A stretch of DNA of 64,000 bases, taken from assembly GCF_013408535.1 (NCBI RefSeq), contig NZ_JACBZA010000001.1, positions 1,634,850 to 1,698,849 on the forward strand, written 5' to 3'. A program made the translations under genes and the position numbers. Below the pieces are notes generated by a model. That model worked only from the letters and a program-made list of their open reading frames with translations. It was not told the origin of the DNA and searched no databases. The stretch is from Actinopolymorpha cephalotaxi (GTDB lineage: Bacteria; Actinomycetota; Actinomycetes; Propionibacteriales; Actinopolymorphaceae). Shown in pieces: positions 1 through 10,234 of this stretch; position 1 is the first letter of the stretch, and each line of letters opens with the position of its first letter.

Positions 1-625
1 CTCCGGCGCGCACACGCACAGCTCGGGGGAGCTGCGGGTGGACGGCACACCCACCACGTTCGCGAGTCCCCGGCAGGCACTCGAGGCCGGGATCGCCACG
101 GTGTACCAGGACCTCGCGGTGGTGCCACTGATGCCGGTGTGGCGGAACTTCTTCCTGGGTTCGGAACTCACCAGGGGCAAGGGCCCGTTGCGGCGGCTGG
201 ACGTCGGGCGGATGCGGGCCACCACCCGGGAGGAGCTGGCCCGGATGGGCATCCACCTGCGCGACGTCGACCAGCCGATCGGCACGCTGTCCGGCGGCGA
301 GCGGCAGTCGGTCGCGATCGCCCGGGCGGTGTACTTCGGCGCGAGGGTGCTGATCCTGGACGAACCCACCGCCGCCCTCGGGGTGAAGCAGTCCGGGGTC
401 GTGCTGAAGTACGTCGCCGCCGCCCGGGACGACGGGCTCGGCGTGGTGTTCATCACCCACAACCCGCACCACGCCTATCTCGTCGGCGACCGCTTCGTGT
501 TGTTGAAGCGGGGCAGGATGGCTGGGAGTCACGCGCGGGCGGACCTGGGCGTCGCCGACCTCACCCGGGAGATGGCCGGCGGTGCCGAGCTGGAGGCGCT
601 GAGCCACGAGCTCGACGAGAGGTGA
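1..625 (+). CDS. Sugar-type ABC transporter ATP-binding protein, 5' end cut off by the window
   Basis: The reading frame is open from base 2, so the true start and the Walker A loop lie upstream of the window. What remains shows the ABC signature LSGGERQS (about 286-309), Walker [12 protein letters not shown] (about 349-381) and the H-loop in VVFITHN (about 448-468). The spacing and the [12 protein letters not shown]-loop are like single-domain ATPases of simple-sugar importers (ribose/fructose class), which energise uptake at the inner face of the membrane. The IolE-like and Idh-like genes that follow suggest an inositol- or sugar-type substrate, but that is inference. The gene ends 90 nt before the next start, so the three may be one operon. 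Confidence 0.85.
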   Translation, partial: SGAHTHSSGELRVDGTPTTFASPRQALEAGIATVYQDLAVVPLMPVWRNFFLGSELTRGKGPLRRLDVGRMRATTREELARMGIHLRDVDQPIGTLSGGERQSVAIARAVYFGARVLILDEPTAALGVKQSGVVLKYVAAARDDGLGVVFITHNPHHAYLVGDRFVLLKRGRMAGSHARADLGVADLTREMAGGAELEALSHELDER

Positions 626-706
626 CGAAGCAACACAGCAAGAACAGCAACACGGCAAGACCGCAACACGGCAACACCGCAACATCACGAGATACGCAAC
701 AAGGAG
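626..706 (+). repeat. AC-rich repetitive spacer with CAACAC units
   Basis: About 80 nt between the ABC ATPase and the IolE-like gene are strikingly A/C-rich in a GC-rich genome. CAACAC-type hexamers recur at least five times at irregular 10-25 nt spacing and the run ends in an AAGGAG ribosome binding site (701-706). It may be a low-structure translation leader. Function unknown. Confidence 0.5.
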
Positions 707-715
707 TTGACACGT

Positions 716-1633
716 ATGGACCTGGGACCTCTGACCGGCAGGGTGGCCGGTGCGCCCATTTCCTGGGGAGTGTGCGAGGCGCCGGGCTGGGGCCACGAGC
801 TGCCGGCCTCGCTGGTGCTCGCGCAGATGGCCGAGCTCGGGCTGGCGGCGACCGAACTCGGTCCCACCGGCTACCTCGGCGCGGACACCGACGCGGTCCG
901 GGCCACACTGGACACGCACGGGCTGAGTCTGGTCGGCGGGTTTCTGCCGGTGACCCTGCACGTCGGCGCCGAGGTCGACCTGACCGAGGCGGACGCGGCG
1001 ATCCGTACCCTCGCCGCCGCCGGGTCGCAGGTCGTGGTGCTCGCCGCGGACGCGGGGCCGGCGGGCTATGACAGCAAGGTCGTCCTCGACGAGGACCAGT
1101 GGGCCCACCTGGTGCACAACCTCGACCGGGTGCGGGCCCTGGTCACCGAGCTGGGAATGCGCACCACACTGCACCCGCACGTGGGGACGGCGATCGAGTC
1201 CGCCGAGTCCGTACGCCAGTTGCTGGCGCGCTCCGACGTTCCGTTGTGCCTGGACACCGGCCACCTCGCGGTCGGCGGGGCGGACCCGCTGGAGCTGGCG
1301 AAGTCCGCGCCGGAGCGGGTGGGACACGTGCACCTGAAGGACGTCCGCAACGAGGTCGCGGCGGAGTTCAACGCGGGCGCCTTCAGCTGGGTGGACGCGG
1401 TCCGCCGCGGGTTGTTCGCCCCGCTGGGCGACGGCGACCTGGACATCGCCGGCGTGGTGGTCGAGCTGGAGCGGGCGGGATTCACCGGGTGGTACGTCCT
1501 CGAGCAGGACACCGCGCTGGGCGGCGCTCCCGCAGTCGGCGAGGGTCCGGTCAACGACGTCCGCCGCAGCATCGAGTACCTCCGGGACACGGTCGTTCCG
1601 GCACTCGGTGCGGAGGTGAACGACCGTGGCTGA
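716..1633 (+). CDS. IolE/MocC-like TIM-barrel isomerase or dehydratase
   Basis: A 305-aa protein of the xylose-isomerase-like TIM-barrel (AP endonuclease 2) family. The N-terminal PISWGVCEAPGWG stretch is characteristic of inosose dehydratase IolE and relatives. Likely metal ligands lie in HPHVGTA, LCLDTGHLAVGG, HLKDV and the C-terminal VLEQD, all present and ordered as in the family. IolE dehydrates 2-keto-myo-inositol; sugar epimerases share the fold, so the substrate is not certain. I start at ATG 716 because AAGGAG (701-706) is 9 nt upstream; the in-frame TTG at 707 touches the Shine-Dalgarno and is unlikely. The stop overlaps the next GTG start, indicating translational coupling with the dehydrogenase. 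Confidence 0.8.
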   Translation: MDLGPLTGRVAGAPISWGVCEAPGWGHELPASLVLAQMAELGLAATELGPTGYLGADTDAVRATLDTHGLSLVGGFLPVTLHVGAEVDLTEADAAIRTLAAAGSQVVVLAADAGPAGYDSKVVLDEDQWAHLVHNLDRVRALVTELGMRTTLHPHVGTAIESAESVRQLLARSDVPLCLDTGHLAVGGADPLELAKSAPERVGHVHLKDVRNEVAAEFNAGAFSWVDAVRRGLFAPLGDGDLDIAGVVVELERAGFTGWYVLEQDTALGGAPAVGEGPVNDVRRSIEYLRDTVVPALGAEVNDRG

Positions 1634-2663
1634 GCGAGGACTCGAACGAGAACTCCGCGTCGGCGTGATCGGCACCGGGATCATGGGCGCGGACCACGTA
1701 CGCACGATCGACACCTCCGTCGCGGGTGCCCGGGTGAGCGCGGTCACCGACCTGGACGCCGAGCGGGCGCGGGCCGCGATCGCCGGGATCGACGGTGCGC
1801 GCGTGCTGTCCGACCCCTTCGACCTGGTGGCCGACGACGAGGTGGACGCGGTGCTCGTCGCCTCCGCCGACGCGACGCACGAGGAGCTGGTCCTCGCCTG
1901 TGTGCGGGCGGGCAAGCCGGTGCTCTGCGAGAAGCCGCTCACGCCGGCGCCGGAAGGGTCCCTGCGGATCGTGGAGGCGGAGGAGAAGGCCGAACGCCGG
2001 CTGGTGAGCGTGGGCTTCATGCGCCGTTACGACCCGGGTTACGTCGATGTCAAGGAGAGCTTGCGGGAGGGCGTGGTGGGCGCCCCGCTGCTGGCGCACT
2101 GCGTTCACCGCAACGCCTCGTCCAGGCCGAACACCCCGAGCTCCGGGCTGATCACCGGCTCGGCCGTGCACGAGTTCGACGTCCTGCGCTGGCTGCTGGA
2201 CGAGGAGATCACCCAGGTCACGGTGTTCCGGCCGCGCTCGTCGTCGCGGGTCGTCGGGGACACCACCGACCCGCTGCTGGTGCTGGTCGGCACCGAAAGC
2301 GGGCTGCTGGCCGACGTGGAGGTGTTCGTCAACGCGCAGTACGGCTACGACGTGCGCTGCGAGCTGGTCGGTGAGCTCGGGTCGCTGTACCTCGACGAGC
2401 CGGTCCGGGTGCGCCGCCGGACCGAGCGCGCCCGGACCACCACGGTGTCGCTGGACTGGCGGGACCGTTTCGCCGAGGCCTACCGGCGCGAGCTGCAGGA
2501 CTGGGTGAGCGGCGCGGCGGCCGGTGAGCAGCGCGGTGCCGACGCCTGGGACGGCTACGTCGCCACGGTGACGGCTGCCGCCGGAGTGGCGGCGCTGGAC
2601 AGGCCGGGCACCCCGGTGCCGGTGGAGCTGCCGCCACGGCCGGAGCTGTACGCCCGGCGCTGA
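1626..2663 (+). CDS. Gfo/Idh/MocA-family NAD(P)-dependent sugar or inositol dehydrogenase
   Basis: 345 aa. The N-terminal Rossmann fold begins VGVIGTGIMGADH (glycine-rich dinucleotide loop), followed by ATHEELVLACVRAGKPVLCEKPL, whose EKP lysine is the conserved catalytic and cofactor contact of this family. The C-terminal half has the family's alpha/beta sheet with a likely catalytic histidine in GSAVHEFDVLRWL. These enzymes oxidise inositols, glucosides or other sugars. GTG 1626 overlaps the preceding stop by 8 nt. With the IolE-like protein it could carry out oxidation then dehydration of an inositol-type ring; the exact substrate is not visible. A strong hairpin follows at 2686-2728. Confidence 0.85.
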   Translation: MAERGLERELRVGVIGTGIMGADHVRTIDTSVAGARVSAVTDLDAERARAAIAGIDGARVLSDPFDLVADDEVDAVLVASADATHEELVLACVRAGKPVLCEKPLTPAPEGSLRIVEAEEKAERRLVSVGFMRRYDPGYVDVKESLREGVVGAPLLAHCVHRNASSRPNTPSSGLITGSAVHEFDVLRWLLDEEITQVTVFRPRSSSRVVGDTTDPLLVLVGTESGLLADVEVFVNAQYGYDVRCELVGELGSLYLDEPVRVRRRTERARTTTVSLDWRDRFAEAYRRELQDWVSGAAAGEQRGADAWDGYVATVTAAAGVAALDRPGTPVPVELPPRPELYARR

Positions 2664-2685
2664 GCCGGACGGTTGTGCACCCGAC

Positions 2686-2728
2686 GGGTTGTGCGCCGCC
2701 GGGCCGGGTGCCCGCCGGCGCACAACCC
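2686..2728. terminator. Bidirectional hairpin between convergent dehydrogenase and DedA genes
   Basis: A perfect 13-bp stem (arms 2686-2698 and 2716-2728) with a GC-rich 17-nt loop sits between the two convergent stops. No T-tract follows, as is common in high-GC actinobacteria. Confidence 0.65.
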
Positions 2729-2735
2729 CGGTCGT

Positions 2736-3395
2736 TCAGGCCGACTGCCGGTCGCCTGCAGGCACCAGCGCACGCGCGGGCTCTGCCCGGCGGAGGCGCC
2801 GACGGCGGCGCAGGTGGCGGACCCCCTCGACCAGCGCGGTGACCCCGAGCGCGAGGCCGACGCCGAGCACCACACCCTTGATCGGGTCGTTCTCGAACGC
2901 CATCCCGCCGACGTACCCGACCAGTACGGAGTAGACCGCCCACGACCCCGCCGCGAGGATGTCGAAGCGGGTGAACCGGCGGCGGGAGTAGCCGAGCGCG
3001 CCCATGGTGACGGTGACCGCGGTCCGCCCGCCGGGCACGTACCTCGCCACCACCAGCACCAGGCCGCCGCGTTCGGCGAGCGCCTCGGCGGCCCGGTCGA
3101 ACGCCCTGCGCTGCCTGCTGCCCGGCCGGGCCCGGGCGAGCAGCCGGCCGCCGGCGCCGCGGCCGATGGCGTAGGAGATGTGGTCTCCCACGAATGCTCC
3201 GGCGGCGGCCGCGAGTATGACCAGGGCGAGGTTCGGCGAGCCGCTCGACGCGGCGAACACCCCCGCGGTGATCACCACGCTCTCGCTCGGAACCGCGGGC
3301 AGGAACGCGTCCGTGGCGGCGAGCAGGAACAGCGCCAGGTAGATCCACGGCGAGCTCATCACGTCGTGGACCACCTGCAGGATCGACTCGGTCAC
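2736..3395 (-). CDS. DedA family (VTT/SNARE-associated) membrane protein
   Basis: 219 aa, integral membrane. The N-terminal segment is followed by the DedA hallmark motifs: FLPAVPSESVVITAG, GAFVGDHISYAIGR with the buried Asp-His pair, and ARYVPGGRTAVTVTMG. DedA proteins are polyprenyl- or phospholipid-scramblase-like and affect membrane homeostasis. At the C-terminus two more hydrophobic segments are followed by a basic RRRRRLRR tail. The start is GTG at 3395, with a weak GGGA upstream. It is transcribed leftward, divergent from the histidine kinase and separated from it by 264 nt. Confidence 0.85.
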   Translation of the reverse strand: MTESILQVVHDVMSSPWIYLALFLLAATDAFLPAVPSESVVITAGVFAASSGSPNLALVILAAAAGAFVGDHISYAIGRGAGGRLLARARPGSRQRRAFDRAAEALAERGGLVLVVARYVPGGRTAVTVTMGALGYSRRRFTRFDILAAGSWAVYSVLVGYVGGMAFENDPIKGVVLGVGLALGVTALVEGVRHLRRRRRLRRAEPARALVPAGDRQSA

Positions 3396-3420
3396 GGCTG
3401 GTCCCGTCCGTCGGTGGCGC

Positions 3421-3456
3421 TGCCGGCGGTGGTGCCCGTGCCGGCGGTGGTGCCCG
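3421..3456. repeat. Two perfect 18-bp tandem units in a divergent intergenic region
   Basis: TGCCGGCGGTGGTGCCCG occurs twice head to tail (3421-3438, 3439-3456), followed by degenerate GG-rich sequence to about 3530. The 3396-3659 interval holds no convincing gene; apart from this repeat I see only the leaderless promoter at its right end. Confidence 0.7.
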
Positions 3457-3647
3457 AGCCGGGGCTGGGAATGGATCCGGTGTCGGGGCCGATAGTTGGC
3501 CCGGTGCTGGGGCCAGTCGTGGACCTCATGCGGTCGACCCTCTCGAACGCGGACCCGGCAGGAATCGGCCTGTGGTCGAGTGCGGCCTCATCCTTAGGTA
3601 GTGGGTGCGCTGACGATCGGCCGAGGGCTCACCCGGAGAGTCCGTCC

Positions 3648-3653
3648 TACCCT
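3648..3653 (+). promoter_or_regulatory. Leaderless -10 element TACCCT for the histidine kinase gene
   Basis: TACCCT is followed by exactly 6 nt and then GTG 3660. No Shine-Dalgarno is present, consistent with transcription starting at the GTG. Confidence 0.65.
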
Positions 3654-3659
3654 GTCGAG

Positions 3660-4946
3660 GTGGACAGGACCGAGGTGGTCGGCGAGCGGGTGCAGCGCTG
3701 GGTGGCCCGTGCGTACGACCGGAGCGCGCCGTGGCTGCTCGGTGCCGCGGTGTTCGGGCAGTCGATCGCGACGGTGCGCGACTGGACCGCGCCGGTGGTG
3801 CTCGTCCTGACCTCACTGACGGCAGTGGCCGCCGGGGTGGCCAGACGGAGCAGGTGGCCGTTGTTCACCACGACGGCGGCCGGGGTGCTCCTGCTCGGCC
3901 TGTGGCCGGGCCTGCTGGTCTCCGCCTACTACGCCGGAACCACCCTGCGCCGGCGTCGTGAGCTCGCGGCGTTCCTGGGCGGATGCCTCGCCGTGATCCT
4001 TCCGGCGTACACCTTCTTCACCGACCTCGGGGTGCACATGGTGGGGTGCAGTCAACCCTGCCTTGGCACCGGCGCGCAGCTGGACGGCCTTGCCAACAAG
4101 GGCTCCGCGCTGCTGTTCATCGGCATGGGCCTGGTGGTGGGGCTGTGGGTGCGGGCACGCCGCGACGTGCTCGCCGGCCTGCACGAGCGTGCCGAACGCC
4201 TGGAACGCGAACAGGCTGCCCGGGCCGAGCAGGCACGCGGGCAGGAGCGGGCCCGGATCGCCCGGGAGATGCACGACGTGGTGGCCCACCGGGTGTCGTT
4301 GATGGTCCTGCACGCGGGTGCGCTCGAGGTGAACGCACCGGACGAGCGGACGGCCCGGGCCGCCGAACTGATCCGGGGCACCGGGCGGGATGCGCTGGAG
4401 AACCTGCGGGAGGTGCTCGGGGTGCTACGCGCGCCGGCCGGTGCGCCGGCTCCGCTCACACCGCAACCCGGCCTTGACGACGTGGCCGGGCTGGTCGCGC
4501 AGTCGCGGGCGGCGGGCGTCGAGGTCACCCGCCGGGACGAGGGCACGCCGAGGGAGCTGCCGGCGATGGTGGGGAGTACGGCCTACCGGATCGTGCAGGA
4601 GGGGCTGACCAACGTGCACAAGCACGCGCCGGGGGCGCCGGTCGAGGTCGTGGTCGGCTACGGCCCCGAGGAGGTGTCGGTGACGGTTCGCAACGAGGCG
4701 CCGACCCGGCAGGCGACCGGGCCGGGCGGCGGTTTCGGGCTGGTCGGTCTGCGCGAGCGCGTTCACCTGCTGGGCGGTGAGTTCCGGGCCGGCCCGACCG
4801 CACGAGGCGGCTTCGAGGTCGTCGCCGTGCTGCCCGCGCGCACCTCCCGTTCCGGCACCGAGACGGCCGGTACCCAGACGGCCGGCACCGAGACGGCCGG
4901 CACCGACCTGCCGTACGCAGCACACGACAGGGGAGCGGCGACATGA
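3660..4946 (+). CDS. NarL-type sensor histidine kinase
   Basis: 428 aa, inner-membrane sensor. The N-terminal ~160 residues contain about four hydrophobic segments. A short coiled-coil (ERAERLEREQAARAEQAR) leads into the HisKA_3 box REMHDVVAHRVSLM with phospho-acceptor His near residue 205. The HATPase domain has a VQEGLTNVHKHAP N-box and GGGFGLVGLRERV G-box. The upstream frame is open, but homology begins near residue 10, and GTG 3660 has a TACCCT hexamer 6 nt before it, so I take a leaderless start there. The C-terminal tail has a 15-bp tandem repeat. It overlaps the response regulator by ATGA, the typical paired arrangement. Confidence 0.88.
   Translation: MDRTEVVGERVQRWVARAYDRSAPWLLGAAVFGQSIATVRDWTAPVVLVLTSLTAVAAGVARRSRWPLFTTTAAGVLLLGLWPGLLVSAYYAGTTLRRRRELAAFLGGCLAVILPAYTFFTDLGVHMVGCSQPCLGTGAQLDGLANKGSALLFIGMGLVVGLWVRARRDVLAGLHERAERLEREQAARAEQARGQERARIAREMHDVVAHRVSLMVLHAGALEVNAPDERTARAAELIRGTGRDALENLREVLGVLRAPAGAPAPLTPQPGLDDVAGLVAQSRAAGVEVTRRDEGTPRELPAMVGSTAYRIVQEGLTNVHKHAPGAPVEVVVGYGPEEVSVTVRNEAPTRQATGPGGGFGLVGLRERVHLLGGEFRAGPTARGGFEVVAVLPARTSRSGTETAGTQTAGTETAGTDLPYAAHDRGAAT
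4853..4897 (+). repeat. 15-bp tandem repeat in the kinase C-terminal tail
   Basis: Three units of CGGCACCGAGACGGC (the middle one with two changes) plus a partial fourth encode the residues GTETA-GTQTA-GTETA. It lies after the ATPase domain. Confidence 0.8.
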
Positions 4947-5590
4947 TCCGTGTTCTGGTGGTGGACGACGAGGCGCTGGTCCGGTCCGGACTGCGGATGA
5001 TCCTGGAGGCCGCCGACGACGTGGTGGTCGTGGCGGAGGCCAGGGACGGCCGGGACGCGATCGCCGCGGTGAGCAGGCACCGGCCCGACGTGGTGCTGAT
5101 GGACGTACGCATGCCGGAGCTGGACGGCGTACGGGCCGCGGCGGAGATCGGGCGCGCCCCGGCCCCGTCGAAGGTGATCATGCTGACCACCTTCGACCTG
5201 GACGAGTACGTCCACGCCGCGCTGCGCGCGGGCGCGGTCGGCTTCCTGCTCAAGGACACCCCGCCGCGTGACCTGGTGGCCGCGGTCCGGACCGTCGCCG
5301 CCGGCAACGCGATGCTGGCGCCGGAAGTGACCAAACGGCTGATCAGTTCCTTTGCCGACCGCGGTCCCAGCCGGGCGGAGGCGGCCCGGGAAAGGCTGCG
5401 GGTGCTGACCGGCCGCGAGCACGAGGTCGTTCGCACCATCGCCCGTGGCCTGTCGAACGCCGAGATCGGCCGGGAGCTGGCGATGAGCGAGGCGACCGTG
5501 AAGGCACATGTCAGCAGGTCGCTGGCCAAGCTCAGCCTGGACAACCGCGTGCAGGCCGCGATCCTGGTGCACGAAGCCGACCTGGCCTGA
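4943..5590 (+). CDS. NarL/LuxR-family response regulator
   Basis: 215 aa. The receiver domain begins IRVLVVDDEALVRSGL (acidic pocket) with phospho-acceptor Asp54 in VVLMDVRMPELDG, a Thr in IMLTTFD and a Lys in FLLKDTPP. The C-terminal LuxR helix-turn-helix is LTGREHEVVRTIARGLSNAE followed by EATVKAHVSRSLAKL. It is the cognate partner of the overlapping kinase gene; the regulon is unknown. The stop codon sits in a CCTGA microrepeat (about 5584-5600), echoed after the second response regulator in this window. Confidence 0.92.
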   Translation: MIRVLVVDDEALVRSGLRMILEAADDVVVVAEARDGRDAIAAVSRHRPDVVLMDVRMPELDGVRAAAEIGRAPAPSKVIMLTTFDLDEYVHAALRAGAVGFLLKDTPPRDLVAAVRTVAAGNAMLAPEVTKRLISSFADRGPSRAEAARERLRVLTGREHEVVRTIARGLSNAEIGRELAMSEATVKAHVSRSLAKLSLDNRVQAAILVHEADLA

Positions 5591-5634
5591 CCTGACCTGA
5601 CCCGAGCCGCGCGCTTTGCCGTAGCCGGGTCGGC

Positions 5635-5640
5635 TACGGT
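5635..5640 (+). promoter_or_regulatory. Leaderless -10 element TACGGT for the EEP-family gene
   Basis: TACGGT is followed by 6 nt and GTG 5647, with no Shine-Dalgarno. It lies between the response regulator stop and this gene, giving the latter its own promoter. Confidence 0.65.
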
Positions 5641-5646
5641 CGACCG

Positions 5647-6381
5647 GTGACGACGGTGCGGCTGATGACCTACAACGTGCACGGCCTGCGGGACGACCTG
5701 TCCGCCCTGACGGCGGTCGTCGAAGACCTCCGGCCAGACGTCCTTGTCGTGCAGGAGGCGCCGAAGCTGCTGCGCTGGCGCTCCCGGTGTGCGGGGTTCG
5801 CCCGGGCCGCCGGCCTGCTTTACGTCGCGGGCGGTCGTACGGCGGGCGGCAACCTGCTGCTGGCCCACCAGCGGACCGTCGTACACGGCCATGCCGAGGA
5901 ACGCATCCCGCAACGGCTCCGCGACCCGATCCGTGGCGTGGTGTCGGCGACGCTCGGTGTGGGCGGGAGGAAGTTCGGCGTGGTGGGCGTGCATCTGAGC
6001 CTGTCCGCGGCCGGCCGGGTGCGCGACGTCGACCGGGTGCTGGCGACGGTCCGGTCGTTCGGCGACCTGCCGGTCCTGGTGGCCGGCGACCTGAACGAAC
6101 ACCCCGGCGGGCCGAGCTGGCGCGCGCTCACCGGAGCCGGACTGCAGGATGTGGCCGGCGACGGAGCCCACACCTTCCCGGCGGGCGAACCCCGGGCCCG
6201 CATCGACGCCGTGTTCGTCTCGTCCGGGGGAGGAGTGCGCGGCCGGGCCGTCGACCTGCCGGCCGACGACGAGAGCCGCGCCCGGCTGGCCCGTGCCTCC
6301 GACCACCGGCCGGTTGTGGTGGACGTCGAGCTGGGCACCGATCTGGGCACCGACCCGGGCACTGACCTGGGCACCGGTTGA
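5647..6381 (+). CDS. Endonuclease/exonuclease/phosphatase (EEP) family hydrolase
   Basis: 244 aa, predicted soluble; no signal peptide is visible. Family motifs are in order: MTYNVHGLRDD near the N-terminus, VVQEAP (metal-binding Glu), GVVGVHLSL, VAGDLNEHPGGPSW (Asp-x-Asn), RIDAVFVS and the final SDHRPVVVDVEL with the catalytic Asp-His pair. The fold covers sphingomyelinase-, DNase I- and phosphatase-like enzymes, so the substrate is open. After the catalytic SDH motif the protein ends in four LGTD-type units coded by a 12-bp tandem repeat. Confidence 0.82.
   Translation: MTTVRLMTYNVHGLRDDLSALTAVVEDLRPDVLVVQEAPKLLRWRSRCAGFARAAGLLYVAGGRTAGGNLLLAHQRTVVHGHAEERIPQRLRDPIRGVVSATLGVGGRKFGVVGVHLSLSAAGRVRDVDRVLATVRSFGDLPVLVAGDLNEHPGGPSWRALTGAGLQDVAGDGAHTFPAGEPRARIDAVFVSSGGGVRGRAVDLPADDESRARLARASDHRPVVVDVELGTDLGTDPGTDLGTG
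6331..6378 (+). repeat. 12-bp tandem repeat in the EEP gene C-terminus
   Basis: Four units of CTGGGCACCGAY (6331-6342, 6343-6354, 6355-6366, 6367-6378, the last two slightly diverged) encode LGTD-LGTD-PGTD-LGTG just before the stop. Confidence 0.85.
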
Positions 6382-6469
6382 CCGCCGTCGGGGTGCACCC
6401 GGAGGATTCGAAGGTCGTGCACTCGGCCTGGCCCCAGACGCCGACAGCACACAACCAGGACGGAGCTGC

Positions 6470-7482
6470 ATGAGCCGTACGAGTCACACCAGCCACGTGA
6501 GTCCACCCGACCTGGGCGGGAAGCACCCGCTCGCCCGGCGCCGGCTCGGCTCGACCGGGCTGGAGGTGACGCCGATCTGTCTGGGCTGCGGCGTGCTGGG
6601 CGGAATGCCGGGGATCTTCGGGTACGACGTGGCGGCCGAGCGCGGCGTCGCGACCGTACGTGCGGCGCTGGCGAGCCCGCTCAACTTCCTCGACACCTCG
6701 GCCGGCTACAGCGACGGCGAGAGCGAACGCCGGGTGGGCGCGGCGATCGCCGAGCAGGGTGGGCTGCCGCCCGGTTTCGTACTGGCCACCAAGGTCGACC
6801 CCGACCCGAGGACCGGTGACTACTCCGGTGACCAGGTGCGGCGCAGCGCCGAGCAGAGCCTGGAACGCCTGGGCCTGGACAGCTTCGACCTGCTCTACCT
6901 GCACGACCCGGAGGTGATCGGCTTCGAGGCGGCGACGGCCTCCGGCGGGGCGGTGGAGGGGCTGATCGACCTTGCGGAGCAGGGCATCGCCCGGCACCTC
7001 GGCGTGGCCGGCGGACCTGTGGACCTGCTGGGCCGGTTCGTGGACACCGGTGCGTTCGAGGTGGTGCTCACCCACAACCGCTACACGCTGGTGGACCAGT
7101 CCGCCCGCGGCCTGCTCGAGCAGGCAAGGGCCGCCGGGGTGGCGGTCGTCAACGCCGCGCCGTTCGGCGGCGGCCTGCTGGCCAAGGGACCCGGCGCCCT
7201 GCGCACGTACGCCTACAGCGAGGCCGACGCCGGCCTGCTGGCCCGGGTGCGCGCCATGGCCGACACCTGTGCGGCGTACGACGTGCCACTCGGCGCGGCG
7301 GCCCTGCAGTACTCCCTGCGGCAACCACTGATCACCTCCACGGTGGTCGGCATCTCCGCGCCGGAACGCGTGGACCAGACCCTCGCCTGGGCGACCTGGC
7401 CGATCCCGGACGAGCTGTGGGCGTCCCTGCAGATCCTGGCCGAGAGCGGGAACGACCCCGGCAGCGACGAGGAAGGCAGATC

Positions 7483-7486
<4 letters not shown>
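6470..7486 (+). CDS. Aldo/keto reductase (L-fucose dehydrogenase / galactose dehydrogenase-like)
   Basis: 338 aa, cytoplasmic NAD(P)H-dependent barrel enzyme. Catalytic tetrad positions can be read as Asp and Tyr in FLDTSAGYSDGESE, Lys in VLATKVDPD and His in DLLYLHDPE. The C-terminal STVVGISAPERV loop is the cofactor-binding segment. The pattern is like the sugar dehydrogenase branch of AKRs. I use ATG 6470, preceded by GGACGGAG; the upstream open frame overlaps the previous gene. The stop overlaps the beta-glucosidase ATG by 4 nt, the first link of a four-gene run. Confidence 0.85.
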
Positions 7487-8864
<1,378 letters not shown>

Positions 8865-8868
<4 letters not shown>

Positions 8869-9614
8869 GCCGTTCGGTCGTGGTCGTCGGGGGCGGGGGC
8901 GGCATCGGCGGTGCCGTCGCCAGGCGGTTCGCCGCGCTGGGTGCGCGGGTCGCGGTCGCCGACGTCGCGCGCCCCGGCGTACGCGCCGAAGGCGCCGGCG
9001 GCGACGGCGGTGCCGACGGCGACAGTGGTGCCAACGGGACCGGCACGATCGCGGAGTACGCCGAGGTGGACGTGACGCGGGAGGACGAGCTCGCCGACTT
9101 CCTCACCGGCCTGGAACGCCTGGACGTCCTGGTGAACAGCGCGGGCATCATCCGCAGGCGCGATGAGTTCCGGATCGAGGTCTTCGAGCGGGTCCTCGAC
9201 GTCAACCTCACCGGGACGATGCGCGCCTGCGTGGCCGCCCGGCCGTTGCTGGCGAGGTCGGCCGGCTGCGTCGTCAACGTCGCCTCGATGCTGAGCTACT
9301 TCGGCGGGCCACTGGTGCCGGCGTACACCGCCAGCAAGGGCGGCATCGTCGCCCTCACCAGGTCCCTCGCGGTCGCGTTCGCCGAGGACGGCATCCGGGT
9401 CAACGCCGTCGCCCCCGGCTGGATCAGCACCGAGCTCACCACCGCACTGCGCGAGGACCCCGAGGCCGAACGCCGCATCCTCGACCGCACGCCGCTGCGC
9501 CGCTGGGGTACGCCCGACGACGTGGCCGGCGTGGTGGAGTTCCTCGCCTCCCCGGCGGCGGCGTTCATGACCGGTGCGGTCGTACCCGTTGACGGCGGCT
9601 ACCTCGTCGCGTGA
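8865..9614 (+). CDS. Short-chain dehydrogenase/reductase
   Basis: 249 aa classical SDR. The glycine loop is GGGGGIGG; NSAGII and the NVASMLSYFGGPLVPAYTASKGG segment carry the catalytic Ser, Tyr and Lys. The C-terminal ITGAVVPVDGG-type motif appears as FMTGAVVPVDGGYLVA. An odd Gly/Ala/Asp-rich insert of about 20 residues (GAGGDGGADGDSGANGTG) follows the second strand, where most SDRs have a tight turn. GTG 8865 overlaps the glucosidase stop by 4 nt. With the AKR it probably oxidises or isomerises the sugar released by the glucosidase; the substrate is not evident. Confidence 0.88.
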
Positions 9615-9676
9615 GTGTCGTCGCGTACCCCTGATCGCGTACCACCAGATCGTGTACCGAGACGAAGGGACCGCCC

Positions 9677-10195
9677 ATGAGCGAGGCCAGCACCCACGAC
9701 GTGGTGTTCGGCAAGGTGACCGAGTCGTTCGGAGTGCAGCCGGAGATCGCGGTCGCCGCGATGCCGGACGACGAGCGGCTGTGGGTCGAGCAGGAGAACG
9801 GCGTGTTCTTCCGCCCGCTGCTGTTCAACACCGTGGTCGGCCAGTGGTGCAACCTGCTGCGCGTCACCCGGTCCGGTGTGGTGTCCCGGCACCGTCACCC
9901 GGCCGCGGTGTTCGGCTACGTGATCAGGGGCAAGTGGCACTACTACGAGCACGACTGGGTGGCCGAGGCCGGGCACTTCGTGTTCGAGCCGCCCGGTGAG
10001 ATCCACACCCTCGCGGTGCCGGAGGACTGCGAGGACATGGTGACGTTCTTCAACATCACCGGCGCGATGATCTACCTCGACGAGGAAGGGCGCCAGATCG
10101 GGTACGAGGACGTCTGGACCAAGATCGAGCTGTGCCGCGCCCACTACGAGAAGGTCGGCCTGGGCGCGGACTTCGTGGACCAGTTCATCCGCTGA
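9677..10195 (+). CDS. Cupin protein of the 2,4'-dihydroxyacetophenone dioxygenase-like family
   Basis: 172 aa single-domain cupin. Metal-ligand histidines are visible in SRHRHPAAVFGYV (motif 1), with GHFVFEPPGEIHTL forming motif 2. The overall pattern matches cupins annotated as 2,4'-dihydroxyacetophenone dioxygenase-like, Fe(II) C-C bond-cleaving or related. It lies 62 nt after the SDR gene with AAGGGA before ATG 9677, so it is probably the last gene of the AKR-GH1-SDR run. In this setting it could act on an aromatic aglycone or on a keto-sugar; both are inference. Confidence 0.75.
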   Translation: MSEASTHDVVFGKVTESFGVQPEIAVAAMPDDERLWVEQENGVFFRPLLFNTVVGQWCNLLRVTRSGVVSRHRHPAAVFGYVIRGKWHYYEHDWVAEAGHFVFEPPGEIHTLAVPEDCEDMVTFFNITGAMIYLDEEGRQIGYEDVWTKIELCRAHYEKVGLGADFVDQFIR

Positions 10196-10196
10196 G

Positions 10197-10221
10197 CCGG
10201 TCGGCATGCTCGCGCGACCGG
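10197..10221. terminator. Small hairpin between convergent cupin and hypothetical genes
   Basis: CCGGTCG (10197-10203) pairs with CGACCGG (10215-10221) around an 11-nt loop, starting 1 nt after the cupin stop. Confidence 0.4.
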
Positions 10222-10234
10222 GGCCGCCGTCCGG

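Noticed and set aside
2673-3659. Long open frame that would extend the histidine kinase by about 330 residues at its N-terminus
   Set aside because: It is antisense to the well-supported DedA gene, has no domain and no ribosome site; kinase homology and a leaderless -10 both point to GTG 3660.
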